A stretch of 13,829 bases of DNA, from positions 1 to 13,829 of the forward strand of contig CAYHAL010000032.1 of assembly GCA_964354655.1 (NCBI GenBank), in the 5' to 3' direction. The position numbers and the translations under genes are program-made. The DNA comes from E44-bin46 sp964354655. GTDB taxonomy: Bacteria > Chloroflexota > Dehalococcoidia > Dehalococcoidales > E44-bin46. Under the pieces are notes generated by a model. The model was given only the letters and a program-made list of their open reading frames with translations, was not told the DNA's origin and did no database searches. The stretch's first letter is position 1. The number at the start of each line of letters is the position of its first letter. Shown piece after piece: positions 6,722 to 13,643 of the stretch.

Positions 6722-8635
6722 TTACTCCAGTGTAGCTTTTCTGTTCAGGGGCAACTTGGTGATAAAGGTAGTCCCTTTTCCCACCTGACTCTTTACCTCT
6801 ATCTTTCCCTCATGTCTGTCAATGATTGCCTTACATACCGCCAGTCCCAAGCCGATGCCTTTTGCTTTAGTGGTAAACAGGGAGTCAAAGATTTTGCCTA
6901 TAGCTTCCTGAGGTATTCCGCAACCGGTATCAGCGATTTCCACCTCTAGGAAGCCTTCTTTCTCTCTGGTGCCTATTATCAGCTTACCCCCCTCGGGCAT
7001 GGCTTGCACTGCATTGCTAATTATGTTCACCAGTACCTGTTGAATCTGGCTGGCATCTATCTCAACCTGGGGCAGTTTAGCACCCAGCTTTTTAACCAGC
7101 TTAATGCTCTCCGGGATGGGGGTGCGTGACAGGGCATCATCAATAACGTGGTTAATCTGGGTTGGTGACACTGAGGGCTTCCCGACGCGGGAAAATCCCA
7201 GGAGGTCGTTGATGATTTTATTAGAGGTGTTTATCTCATCGTCCATAATGTTGAGAAATTCCATGACTCGTGGCTCTTTCTGGGCTAGCTCACTCTTGGC
7301 TACCTTCCCTTTTATATAGTAAACAGCGTTCTTGATAGCTCCCAGGGGGTTTCTCAGCTCGTGTCCTACTCCTCCTGCCAGTTGCCCTATGGCTGCCAGC
7401 CTTTCCGAGCGAATTAACTTCTCTTGGGCTTCTCTTAGCTCCAGCTCCATGCGCTTGCGCTCGGTGATGTCGCGGAGGATAGCCATGTTAGCTGGCTTCT
7501 TCTCATATTCAATCTTACTGGCATTTACTTCCACGAGTATCCTCCTACCATCTTTGGTGAGGATTTCTAATTCGTAGTTTTGTGGGACTTCTTCTCCAGC
7601 CATCCTCTTCTTATACCTGTCGGCTGTTAGCTTTCTATATTCTGGAGAAATAAAGTCAATAAATTGCTTGCCAACTGTCTCCTCCAGTGAGAAACCGGTA
7701 ATTTCAAGCAGCTTTGGATTAGCAAATCTAACCAAGCCATCCTGAATAATAATGATGCCGTCGTTTCCTTTTTCCACAAGCGTGGAGTATTTTTCTTCCG
7801 ACTCCCTGAGTGCCTCCTCCATCCGCTTGCGTTCGGTAAGGTTACGGGCAATACTCCAGAAACCAATTACTCTTCCCTTCTGCGTCAGTGGTGTTGATTT
7901 GACCTCCACTAGTAAATATTCTCCAGACTTGGCGATGATGCGCGCTTCAAGTGTTCCAGACGCCTTTTGCTCAATGGCATCTTGAAACAGCTTCATTGCC
8001 AGGGGCAAATCGTCGGGATGGATAAGAGAGGCAAATGGTTTGCCAATCCACTCAGAGCGTGACCAACCGGTGACAGTTTCAAAGGCGGGATTCAGGGAGG
8101 TAATCGTGCCATCTAAGGAGACAGTGAAGATAATATCCAGGGCATTTTGAACAAGATTTCTATAGCGCTCCTCTGATTCCTTTAGTTCTTTTTCCATCCG
8201 CTTGCGCTCGGTGATGTCTCTAACAGCCCCCATCATTGCTATTGGGTTGCCTTTCTTATCGCTTACTGTTGAAAGTGATAACAATGCCGGAAATGTTTCT
8301 TTGTTTTTCTTTATTGACTCAATCTCGCCATGCCAGCCTCCTGTTTCAATCATGGCTGACATTATCTCGTTTGCCATTTCTTGATTTGGGTCTAAAACGG
8401 AAACAGGTTTTCCTATAAGTTCCCCTTTTTCATATTCGTACATTTCTTCCATGGCTGGATTTGCATAAGTGATAATGCCTTTCATATCGGTTATTGCTAT
8501 TGCATCAATAGCTCCTGTAATTGCCTGTGAGAATGTCCTTATTCTTTCCTCCATCCGCTTGCGCTCGGTGATGTCTAAGGAGGTTGTCTTGCTTGCCCCC
8601 CTTCCTTTCTTTGCCTTATCCTCTTTTTCAGGCAT
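6722..8635 (-). CDS. Soluble PAS-PAS-PAS histidine kinase
   Basis: The product has 637 residues. Three PAS domains lie at about 32-142, 152-270 and 277-392, each closed by an ITERKRME-type helix. They are followed by HisKA with H425 in GGVGHELRNPLGA and HATPase_c with N537 or N541 in the N-box, D569 in ADTGCGIP, F583 and the G2 box GIGLGL at 593-598. No transmembrane segment or signal peptide is seen, so it should sense a cytosolic cue such as redox state, a ligand or a bound cofactor. No obvious haem or flavin signature can be named. The first 16 residues are Lys/Glu-rich and run directly into LDITERKRMEE, a PAS-end helix with no PAS before it, which suggests loss of an upstream domain. The start has GGAGG 6 nt upstream. 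It is the first gene of the operon. Confidence 0.95.
   Translation of the reverse strand: MPEKEDKAKKGRGASKTTSLDITERKRMEERIRTFSQAITGAIDAIAITDMKGIITYANPAMEEMYEYEKGELIGKPVSVLDPNQEMANEIMSAMIETGGWHGEIESIKKNKETFPALLSLSTVSDKKGNPIAMMGAVRDITERKRMEKELKESEERYRNLVQNALDIIFTVSLDGTITSLNPAFETVTGWSRSEWIGKPFASLIHPDDLPLAMKLFQDAIEQKASGTLEARIIAKSGEYLLVEVKSTPLTQKGRVIGFWSIARNLTERKRMEEALRESEEKYSTLVEKGNDGIIIIQDGLVRFANPKLLEITGFSLEETVGKQFIDFISPEYRKLTADRYKKRMAGEEVPQNYELEILTKDGRRILVEVNASKIEYEKKPANMAILRDITERKRMELELREAQEKLIRSERLAAIGQLAGGVGHELRNPLGAIKNAVYYIKGKVAKSELAQKEPRVMEFLNIMDDEINTSNKIINDLLGFSRVGKPSVSPTQINHVIDDALSRTPIPESIKLVKKLGAKLPQVEIDASQIQQVLVNIISNAVQAMPEGGKLIIGTREKEGFLEVEIADTGCGIPQEAIGKIFDSLFTTKAKGIGLGLAVCKAIIDRHEGKIEVKSQVGKGTTFITKLPLNRKATLE
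7445..8576 (-). repeat. Four dispersed copies of a PAS-boundary DNA repeat inside the kinase gene
   Basis: Copies of a roughly 27-bp sequence encoding the (D)ITERKRME helix lie at 7446-7472, 7818-7844, 8193-8219 and 8550-8576. The last two are identical over all 27 bases although synonymous changes were possible. The copy at 7446 is nearly identical and the one at 7818 is more diverged. Spacings of 372, 375 and 357 nt are multiples of three and equal one PAS module each. Confidence 0.9.
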
Positions 8636-8641
8636 CTCTAT

Positions 8642-8646
8642 CCTCC
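8642..8646 (-). promoter_or_regulatory. Ribosome binding site of the PAS kinase gene
   Basis: On the minus strand this reads GGAGG, 6 nt before the ATG at 8633-8635. It fixes the start of the kinase directly upstream of the orphan PAS-end helix, so the missing PAS domain is not simply an annotation error. Confidence 0.75.
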
Positions 8647-8694
8647 GCAGTTGGCTTTTGTGTCAATTGCCCATAAAAGCACATATATTGCCAG

Positions 8695-8722
8695 ATAGTA
8701 TTTAATATAAATAGTAAGGCAA
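8695..8722 (-). promoter_or_regulatory. Candidate promoter of the signalling operon
   Basis: On the minus strand, TTGCCT (8717-8722) and TACTAT (8695-8700) are separated by 16 nt in an AT-rich stretch. Transcription would start near 8688, giving a leader of about 53 nt before the kinase ATG. It lies between two hairpins that could end the preceding gene and the kinase gene, which is where an operon promoter is expected. Match quality is moderate. Confidence 0.35.
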
Positions 8723-8746
8723 GACTATATTGTATCATAAAAGGAC

Positions 8747-8767
8747 AAAAAATGCCAGTGGGCATTT
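8747..8767 (-). terminator. Possible weak intrinsic terminator
   Basis: On the minus strand a 7-bp stem, AAATGCC with GGCATTT (8761-8767 and 8750-8756) and a 4-nt loop, runs into six T (8747-8752 on the complement). The stem is short and poor in GC, so it would be weak alone. It follows the better hairpin at 8816-8837 in the same transcript. Confidence 0.4.
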
Positions 8768-8815
8768 ATAAAGGAAGGGAAACAGCTTGGTAACAGGCAA
8801 AAACAAATAAAGGAA

Positions 8816-8837
8816 TAGGCTACTATTTAGTAGCCTA
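8816..8837 (-). terminator. Perfect 10-bp inverted repeat, possible terminator of the 65-residue protein gene
   Basis: TAGGCTACTA and its exact complement are separated by 2 nt. On the minus strand the hairpin is followed by a T-rich stretch (TTCCTTTATTTG), which fits a terminator about 50 nt after the stop of the gene at 8887-9084. The symmetry is perfect, so an operator is an alternative reading. The rest of the 251-nt region 8636-8886 shows nothing beyond this hairpin, the second one and the candidate promoter. Confidence 0.5.
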
Positions 8838-8886
8838 AAGGGGTAAATTAAAAAATCTGGTTATAGAGGAGGGAGTCCCTTATTGA

Positions 8887-9084
8887 TTACCACTTGTCTC
8901 TTTGGACTACCCTTAATTCAGTCTCATAATTGGGGAAATAACCAAATATGGCATCTGAGGGGGCATCTTTTAAGATGCTTTCTTTTACCTCTTGGTATTG
9001 ACCCTGGTATTGGGGGACTTGCTCTCCCTTTTTGTCGAATACCATAACCGTACCATTTTGGCACTTAATAACAGTTTTAATCAT
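8887..9084 (-). CDS. Small protein of unknown function (65 residues)
   Basis: The product starts MIKTVIKCQNGTVMVFD and contains the Gln/Tyr-rich VPQYQGQYQEV, then KESILKDAPSDAIFGYF and a charged end ELRVVQRDKW. It has no signal peptide, membrane segment or Cys pair (a single Cys at residue 8). The start is placed at 9082-9084 because a clean GGAGG (complement of 9091-9095) lies 6 nt upstream. A longer open frame reaches 9141 but its extra 19 residues have no ribosome site and look non-coding. The pattern of short beta strands and a central helix suggests a compact alpha/beta domain. I recall similar small conserved proteins in anaerobes but cannot name a family. It is divergent from the metallo-hydrolase gene and followed by two hairpins. 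Confidence 0.75.
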   Translation of the reverse strand: MIKTVIKCQNGTVMVFDKKGEQVPQYQGQYQEVKESILKDAPSDAIFGYFPNYETELRVVQRDKW

Positions 9085-9146
9085 TATCGTCCTCCTTAAA
9101 CTCATATTAACCCCCGGGGAATTAACTGCCCATAAAAACACTGTTT

Positions 9147-9163
9147 AGATTTCATTAAAATCT
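9147..9163. promoter_or_regulatory. Small inverted repeat next to the metallo-hydrolase promoter
   Basis: AGATTT and AAATCT, exact complements with a 5-nt spacer, end 12 nt upstream of the -35 box at 9176. They sit in the divergent intergenic region between two genes. It could be an operator half-site pair, but a 6-bp AT-rich repeat is easily found by chance. Confidence 0.2.
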
Positions 9164-9175
9164 CAGCGTGGTAAA

Positions 9176-9204
9176 TTGACCAGCAAATTCGCCTGTGCTA
9201 TATT
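9176..9204 (+). promoter_or_regulatory. Sigma-70-type promoter of the metallo-hydrolase gene
   Basis: TTGACC (9176-9181) and TATATT (9199-9204) are separated by 17 nt, five of six matches to consensus in each box. Transcription should begin near 9211, only about 10 nt before the ATG at 9221, so the leader is too short for a normal ribosome binding site, and none is seen. Confidence 0.65.
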
Positions 9205-9220
9205 TAGACCGATTAGAAAT

Positions 9221-9853
9221 ATGGAGATTAGCTGGTTAGGTCACTCTTGCTTCAGAATTAGGGGTAGCCATGCTACAATTATTACCGACCCTTATCCCCC
9301 GAGCCTGGGCTACTCGTTAGGCAAGCCTACCGCCCGCATTGTAACCGTAAGCCACCAGCACTTGGGGCATTCCTATGTTACCGGTGTTGGTGGTGAGCCA
9401 AGGCTAATTGCCGGACCCGGCGAGTATGAAATCAGTGGCGTCCTGATTATCGGGATAGCTACCTTCCATGATGAGGAGAGGGGCAGGAAACGGGGTAAGA
9501 ATACTGTCTATCTCATTGAGGTAGATGATATAGCGGTATGTCATCTAGGTGACCTGGGGCATGTGTTTACTGCTGAGCAGGTGGAGGAGCTAGGTGATGT
9601 TGATGTACTACTTCTCCCGGTGGGTGGGGTGTCCACTATTAATGCCCCCATGGCAGCCGAGGTAGTTCGACAGCTTGAGCCGAAGGTAGTGGTTCCTATG
9701 CACTACAAAACTGGGGCATTAAGCTGGGAGCTTGAGCCAGTGGAGAGGTTCCTCAAAGAAATAGGGGGGGAGCGTGTGGTCACCCAACCCAAGCTGTCTT
9801 TTACCAAGTCAAGCCTGCCTGCCAGCACCCAGGTATTCTTGCTTGACTATTGA
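9221..9853 (+). CDS. UlaG-like metallo-beta-lactamase-fold hydrolase with altered metal motif
   Basis: The product has 210 residues. It starts MEISWLGHSCFRI, the typical first strand and H8 of the UlaG/Lactamase_B_3 group, followed by D23-P24. Other family landmarks are GPGEYEISGV (65-74), H83, RGKNTVYLI (around 91-99), HLGDLGH with D111, and PMHY with H161. The metal motif, normally HxHxDH, reads H45-Q-H47-L-G49-H50, so the Asp that usually binds the second metal is Gly. Activity with one metal, or a changed substrate, is possible. The substrate is unknown; relatives include lactonases and phosphodiesterases. The ATG at 9221 is chosen because an upstream TTG at 9176 overlaps the -35 box and would add 15 residues that do not fit the family. 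The upstream part of the transcript is almost leaderless. Confidence 0.88.
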   Translation: MEISWLGHSCFRIRGSHATIITDPYPPSLGYSLGKPTARIVTVSHQHLGHSYVTGVGGEPRLIAGPGEYEISGVLIIGIATFHDEERGRKRGKNTVYLIEVDDIAVCHLGDLGHVFTAEQVEELGDVDVLLLPVGGVSTINAPMAAEVVRQLEPKVVVPMHYKTGALSWELEPVERFLKEIGGERVVTQPKLSFTKSSLPASTQVFLLDY

Positions 9854-9877
9854 GTCATTTTACTGCCTAACATAGGA

Positions 9878-9906
9878 TTGATATTCTTCCCGAGGTATAT
9901 TCTATT
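9878..9906 (+). promoter_or_regulatory. Possible promoter of the cysteine-family gene
   Basis: TTGATA (9878-9883) and TCTATT (9901-9906) are separated by 17 nt. The -35 box is good and the -10 box weak (four of six). Start would be near 9913, giving a leader of about 26 nt that contains the AAGGAG at 9925-9930. The gene could also be read through from the metallo-hydrolase gene 85 nt upstream. Confidence 0.3.
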
Positions 9907-9938
9907 ACGAAGCCCAATAATTAAAAGGAGAGGTTTAA

Positions 9939-10505
9939 ATGACCAAGGCGAAGGTAAGAGAAAAGTATCGGGGTCTGTCTCGCCAAGAACTACTAGATAA
10001 GGCGTATGAGTTGGGGTTTAATTTTGAAAAACATAGTTATAGCTGCTCCCAATCTGTGGTAGCTGCTATCCACGAGCTACTTGATATTGACAATGTGGTA
10101 GTAAAAGTGGCCACCTCATTATCCGGGGGTACGGCGGAACAGTTCTCGGGAACATGTGGCTCGCTATCCGGGGGGCTAATAGCTCTTGGTTACTTTTTTG
10201 GTCGTCCGGTAGAAAAGCTATCATATCAAGAACGTATCCAGGGCAATGTAGATGCGTTATTCGTTTCATTTCCAGCACCTCAAGCACTTGCTGACAAGTT
10301 TTGGCGGCAGTATGGGACAATTATTTGCCCGCACATCCAACGGCAGCTTTTCGGTCGTACTTGGTGGCTTCTAGACCCCGAGGAGATGGCTAAGTTTGAA
10401 AAAGCAGGAGGTCATTCCGCCCCTGACAAATGCTGTCATGTTGTCGGAACCGGGGCGCGGTGGGTAATGGAAATTCTGCTTGACAAAGGCGTCGTTGAGC
10501 TCTAG
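9939..10505 (+). CDS. C_GCAxxG_C_C family protein
   Basis: The product has 188 residues and shows the family's spaced cysteines: C36 in YSCSQSVVAA, C73 in GTCGSLSGGLIALG (the GCAxxG-like core, here CGSLSG), C130 in IICPHI, and C165-C166 in DKCCHVVG near the end. The Gly-rich SLSGGTAEQFSG before the core is also typical. In this family, which lacks a settled function, the cysteines are thought to be redox-active or metal-binding. No signal peptide or membrane helix is evident, so it should be cytosolic. The C-terminal helix GARWVMEILLDKG completes the domain. The start has AAGGAG 8 nt upstream. A 60-residue insert between C73 and C130 rich in aromatic residues is normal for long members. It is convergent with the large surface-protein gene, 37 nt apart. 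Confidence 0.85.
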   Translation: MTKAKVREKYRGLSRQELLDKAYELGFNFEKHSYSCSQSVVAAIHELLDIDNVVVKVATSLSGGTAEQFSGTCGSLSGGLIALGYFFGRPVEKLSYQERIQGNVDALFVSFPAPQALADKFWRQYGTIICPHIQRQLFGRTWWLLDPEEMAKFEKAGGHSAPDKCCHVVGTGARWVMEILLDKGVVEL

Positions 10506-10542
10506 GGAGAAAAGGGCTCACACTCGTGTAATCAATTGCTGT

Positions 10543-13455
10543 TTAAGGCGGGGGCCGCCTCATTCCTCTTACCAGCATTAGGACGATAACTGACAGCAAA
10601 ACTACGGCGGTAAGCAAACCACTAAATAGATACTTTACCCAGTCGGGGGTAGTTGGCTGGGGAGGTGCTGAAGGTGGTAGGGGTGGCGGGGATGATGGGG
10701 CTATTGCTTCTTGTGTTTCTTGTGGTTCTTCTATTGAGGGTGGTAATGACTCAGTGGTAAAGGCACTGACGGCGCTCCAGGCACTATAAGTGTCGGCGCT
10801 GATAGCTCTGACCTTCCAGTAGTATGTGGTATCGTAGTCCAGGTTTATATTACACTCCCAGGCGGTGCCGGATAGGGCATAGGCACCAGCTTTGAGGATT
10901 GTAGGGTTTCCCAAAGAAGCATCGGTGGAGACTATCAGCTCATAGCTGTCTGCCCCGGCTGTATCACTCCACTGAAATACCGGTTTTAGGGGTACCCCTC
11001 TGGCACCACCTTCTGGGTTTAGTAGCTTAGGGGCAATGCTTTCATAGCCAAGGGCGGTGGTAAACGACCACTTATCTGACCACGGGCTTAGCATTGGCTC
11101 GGTGGCTCGTACCCGCCAGTAGTAGGTGGTTGCCAGCTCAATTGCTGGCAGTCGGGTGGTGCTGGCTTTGGTATAACCCCCGTCTAGAGGGCTAGAGAAG
11201 TCAGCGTCATTGTTAAGCTGCCACTCATAGGTAGTGGCACTGCTCAACGTCTCCCAATCAAGGCTAACATCACTAATTGTGTAATTAATAATAGTGCCTA
11301 TGCCTGGTGCTTGGTCTGGTGGTGAGGTCAGGGTAACCGGTGCCGTTAGGCTATCGGTAAAGGTCATCAGCCTGGTATTGGCGGTGTCAATCGACCACAA
11401 CCGGTTATCGTATAGCCACAGTTTGGTCAGGGTAGCTCCATCATCAAGTCCACGGGTTACGGTTTCAAATGTTGGTCCTAGTGAATATGTTGGATTAAGA
11501 CAGCGCTCCATACCACCATCAGGCTTAAAGTTGGTAGCGTATAGTGTGCCATCAGCGGCTACTCTCAATTGCTTGAGCTTACCCCCGGTGGGACTATCTA
11601 TGTTTTCCCACTCGGTATCGGTGCCGATGATGAAGCGGTAGATTCCCTTATCGGCAGCGTCGCTGGCGGCATAGACGGTGCTATTACTGCTGAATTGAGG
11701 GTCAAAGGCAACAGTGATAGTGCCGGTTAGGGGTGGAGAAATAGCCTCCGGTGGCAGTGGCTCAAAAGATGCGCCATTATCGTCTGAGAAATAGACCCAA
11801 CCATTGCTGTTGCCTACCAGGAGAGTCTCATCTTCATTATAGTCGGGTGACAGGACTATGGAGTTCAGAGGTTGGCTGCCAATCTTTGTGGAAGAGTAGC
11901 TTAAGCCGTCGTTCGTTGTCCGGTAGATTAGCCCATCACCGCCATCATGGCTACCGATAAATAGACTGGTATTACTAATCACTGCCCAGGTATCAACCGG
12001 GGGTGGGATGGTTCGGAGGGGATTAAAGTTTTGCCCGTTATTGGTTGATTTCCATATCGCCGGGTTGCCGTTGCTTGTCCCAGCTAGGAATATTACCTGG
12101 CTGCCATTATATTGGGGAGAAAGCCCAACTAGGCTGATACTGTCGACATCAGCCAGGGCGCTGGTAAATACCCTTTCCCAGCTCGTCCCGTCATCCAGGC
12201 TTCGCCACAAGCTGTGCTCCCCGCCCCAGGTAAGCATAAACAGGGTGTTGTCTTGGCTAAAGTTGGGGGATATTGCCAAATCAATAATAAAGTTGATAGC
12301 AGTATCAATTAAGCCAACCTGGTTCCAGGTAATGCCGGCATCTGTGGTATAGGAGAAGGCGCTTTCACTGTCACTGGTAGCAGCATAGGCTCTACCGCTG
12401 TCAGCAAAGTCATCGCTCATTACCACGTAGGTGGGACCGCTACCAGATGGGGCTTTTTGGGCTGAATCCCAGCTATCGCCATCGTCAATGCTATACCACA
12501 CCTCACCCTGGGCATTTTCACCCGCCAGCAACTGAAGATTACCTAACCCGCCAACCAGGTCTAGGCTGATGATCTCGGCATTGATATCAAAACGGTAGGC
12601 AATATCCTCATCCACCCGGTAGATGCCACCATCACCACCAACAACGCCCAAAAATAACTCATGGGTTTGGCTGAAATCAGCCGAGAAGCAGATTTTAGAG
12701 GCAGCAGTGATGGCAAAACTAGTGCTATTGGCATCAAGTAGCTCAACCCTAGTCCATTCGCTCATAACGCCATAATTATAGGTAACATAGGTGTGGACTT
12801 TGTCGGTAGCTACAGCTATAACCTGAGAATCGGTATCAAAGTTGGGTGAGCAGGCTATAGAGTAGACATCATAGTCGCCGACATCCAAGTCCGTCCACCC
12901 ACCCCCTAAAGCGACGTCATGTATAAAGTAGACGCCACCACCGGCTGCCCCGTTAGCCGTGCCGATAAAGACATAAGGCTCATCGTCAATATAGCCAACC
13001 GTCAGACAGGTGATTTGCTCACCGGTGGTAGCAAAATCAAGGGCGTCTAGAGAGCTAGTGGCTAGTTCCTCAAAGCTGTCACCGCTGTCGGTTGACTTAT
13101 AAATGTAGTCCCCATCGCTTACATAGATAATGTCAGCATCAATGTCGGAGCCGACTAGAGCCGCTATCGCTTTGTCGTAGTCGGTATATGACCAGCTGTA
13201 GCCACCGTTTGTAGATTTAAACAGCGTGTAACTTGTCCCCGAGGGATTAGCATAGCAATAAAGGGTGCCATCAATAGCCATAGTTAGGTGTTGGATGTCT
13301 GAGCCACTAGCCAGCACCCAATCACCTCGCTTACCCTCAGCGGGGATATTAACCCTAGACCATTTAACCTCATCCGGGGCGGCAACCGCTGGAGTGGAGC
13401 CGAGCAGGGTTAATAGCGCCACTAGTGTTATGGCAAATTTCAGCCCTTTTGCCAT
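10543..13455 (-). CDS. Secreted, membrane-anchored Asp-box (BNR) beta-propeller protein with two Fn3-like domains
   Basis: The product has 970 residues. An N-terminal signal peptide (GLKFAITLVALLTLLG, cleavage likely after AVAA near residue 26) is followed by an Asp-box region to about 700. At least eight boxes of the S-x-D-x-G-x-x-W/F type are visible, near residues 81, 121, 322, 370, 419, 470, 512 and 557, interleaved with SPNF/SPDY strands, as in sortilin- or Ycf48-like propellers. Two Fn3-like domains (about 705-801 and 807-902) end in TYYWRVRA and TYYWKVRA. A Pro-rich linker (903-937), one membrane helix (about 941-963) and the tail RGMRRPPP follow. It should stand on the cell surface, perhaps as a wall or adhesion protein; enzymatic sialidase activity is not implied by Asp-boxes alone. 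The start is fixed by the signal peptide and by a promoter ending 7 nt before it. Confidence 0.9.
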   Translation of the reverse strand: MAKGLKFAITLVALLTLLGSTPAVAAPDEVKWSRVNIPAEGKRGDWVLASGSDIQHLTMAIDGTLYCYANPSGTSYTLFKSTNGGYSWSYTDYDKAIAALVGSDIDADIIYVSDGDYIYKSTDSGDSFEELATSSLDALDFATTGEQITCLTVGYIDDEPYVFIGTANGAAGGGVYFIHDVALGGGWTDLDVGDYDVYSIACSPNFDTDSQVIAVATDKVHTYVTYNYGVMSEWTRVELLDANSTSFAITAASKICFSADFSQTHELFLGVVGGDGGIYRVDEDIAYRFDINAEIISLDLVGGLGNLQLLAGENAQGEVWYSIDDGDSWDSAQKAPSGSGPTYVVMSDDFADSGRAYAATSDSESAFSYTTDAGITWNQVGLIDTAINFIIDLAISPNFSQDNTLFMLTWGGEHSLWRSLDDGTSWERVFTSALADVDSISLVGLSPQYNGSQVIFLAGTSNGNPAIWKSTNNGQNFNPLRTIPPPVDTWAVISNTSLFIGSHDGGDGLIYRTTNDGLSYSSTKIGSQPLNSIVLSPDYNEDETLLVGNSNGWVYFSDDNGASFEPLPPEAISPPLTGTITVAFDPQFSSNSTVYAASDAADKGIYRFIIGTDTEWENIDSPTGGKLKQLRVAADGTLYATNFKPDGGMERCLNPTYSLGPTFETVTRGLDDGATLTKLWLYDNRLWSIDTANTRLMTFTDSLTAPVTLTSPPDQAPGIGTIINYTISDVSLDWETLSSATTYEWQLNNDADFSSPLDGGYTKASTTRLPAIELATTYYWRVRATEPMLSPWSDKWSFTTALGYESIAPKLLNPEGGARGVPLKPVFQWSDTAGADSYELIVSTDASLGNPTILKAGAYALSGTAWECNINLDYDTTYYWKVRAISADTYSAWSAVSAFTTESLPPSIEEPQETQEAIAPSSPPPLPPSAPPQPTTPDWVKYLFSGLLTAVVLLSVIVLMLVRGMRRPPP

Positions 13456-13462
13456 CTGGCAA

Positions 13463-13492
13463 ATTCTAACCCAACTATGGGCTAGAAGTCAA
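13463..13492 (-). promoter_or_regulatory. Promoter of the surface-protein gene, apparently leaderless
   Basis: On the minus strand, TTGACT (13487-13492) and TAGAAT (13463-13468) are separated by 18 nt, each with five of six consensus matches. Only 7 nt lie between the -10 box and the ATG (13453-13455), so transcription should begin at or next to the A of the start codon. No ribosome binding site is present. Confidence 0.6.
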
Positions 13493-13549
13493 TGTAAAGG
13501 GGGGATTTTATAAAGAGGGACATTAGCCCCTTTAAGAAATTCCCTTCCC

Positions 13550-13643
13550 TCTCCCCTTATAAATGGGGTCTGAAGGAGAGTTGAAGAGAGGCTTTTGCCT
13601 CTCTTATATAACTACTTCCCCCTCCCTTCATAAGGGAGGGGGA
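13550..13643. repeat. Cluster of REP-like palindromes
   Basis: Three inverted repeats lie in a row: a loose one at 13550-13580 (CCCC...GGGG within CTCC...GGAG), a perfect 9-bp stem with a TTTT loop at 13584-13605, and a perfect 12-bp stem at 13617-13643 (arms around CCCCCTCCCTT and AAGGGAGGGGG, 3-nt loop). Flanking sequence is rich in CCCT/AGGG words. None is followed by a T run on either strand, so they do not look like terminators. They resemble intergenic REP elements. The rest of 13456-13774 holds the promoter and the terminator listed separately and no gene. Confidence 0.6.

Noticed and set aside
7445..8576. Regularly spaced repeats that could suggest a CRISPR array
   Set aside because: The spacing of about 120 codons, the coding phase and the encoded ITERKRME helices show that they are PAS-domain boundaries.
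9085..9141. Extended N-terminus of the small minus-strand gene (19 extra residues)
   Set aside because: GGAGG sits 6 nt before the internal ATG at 9082-9084; the extension has no ribosome site.
9176..9220. TTG-initiated N-terminal extension of the metallo-hydrolase
   Set aside because: The TTG is part of the -35 box of a good promoter, transcription should start near 9211, and the family begins at the MEISWLGHSCF Met.
10530..10560. GGCGG-CCC-CCGCC hairpin at the end of the surface-protein gene as a terminator
   Set aside because: The stem is only 5-6 bp, lies over the last codons, and no T run follows on the minus strand.
10543..13455. Sialidase or other glycosidase function for the Asp-box protein
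   Set aside because: Asp-boxes are structural repeats; no Arg triad or other sialidase catalytic set could be recognised, and the Fn3 plus anchor layout fits a surface structural protein equally well.
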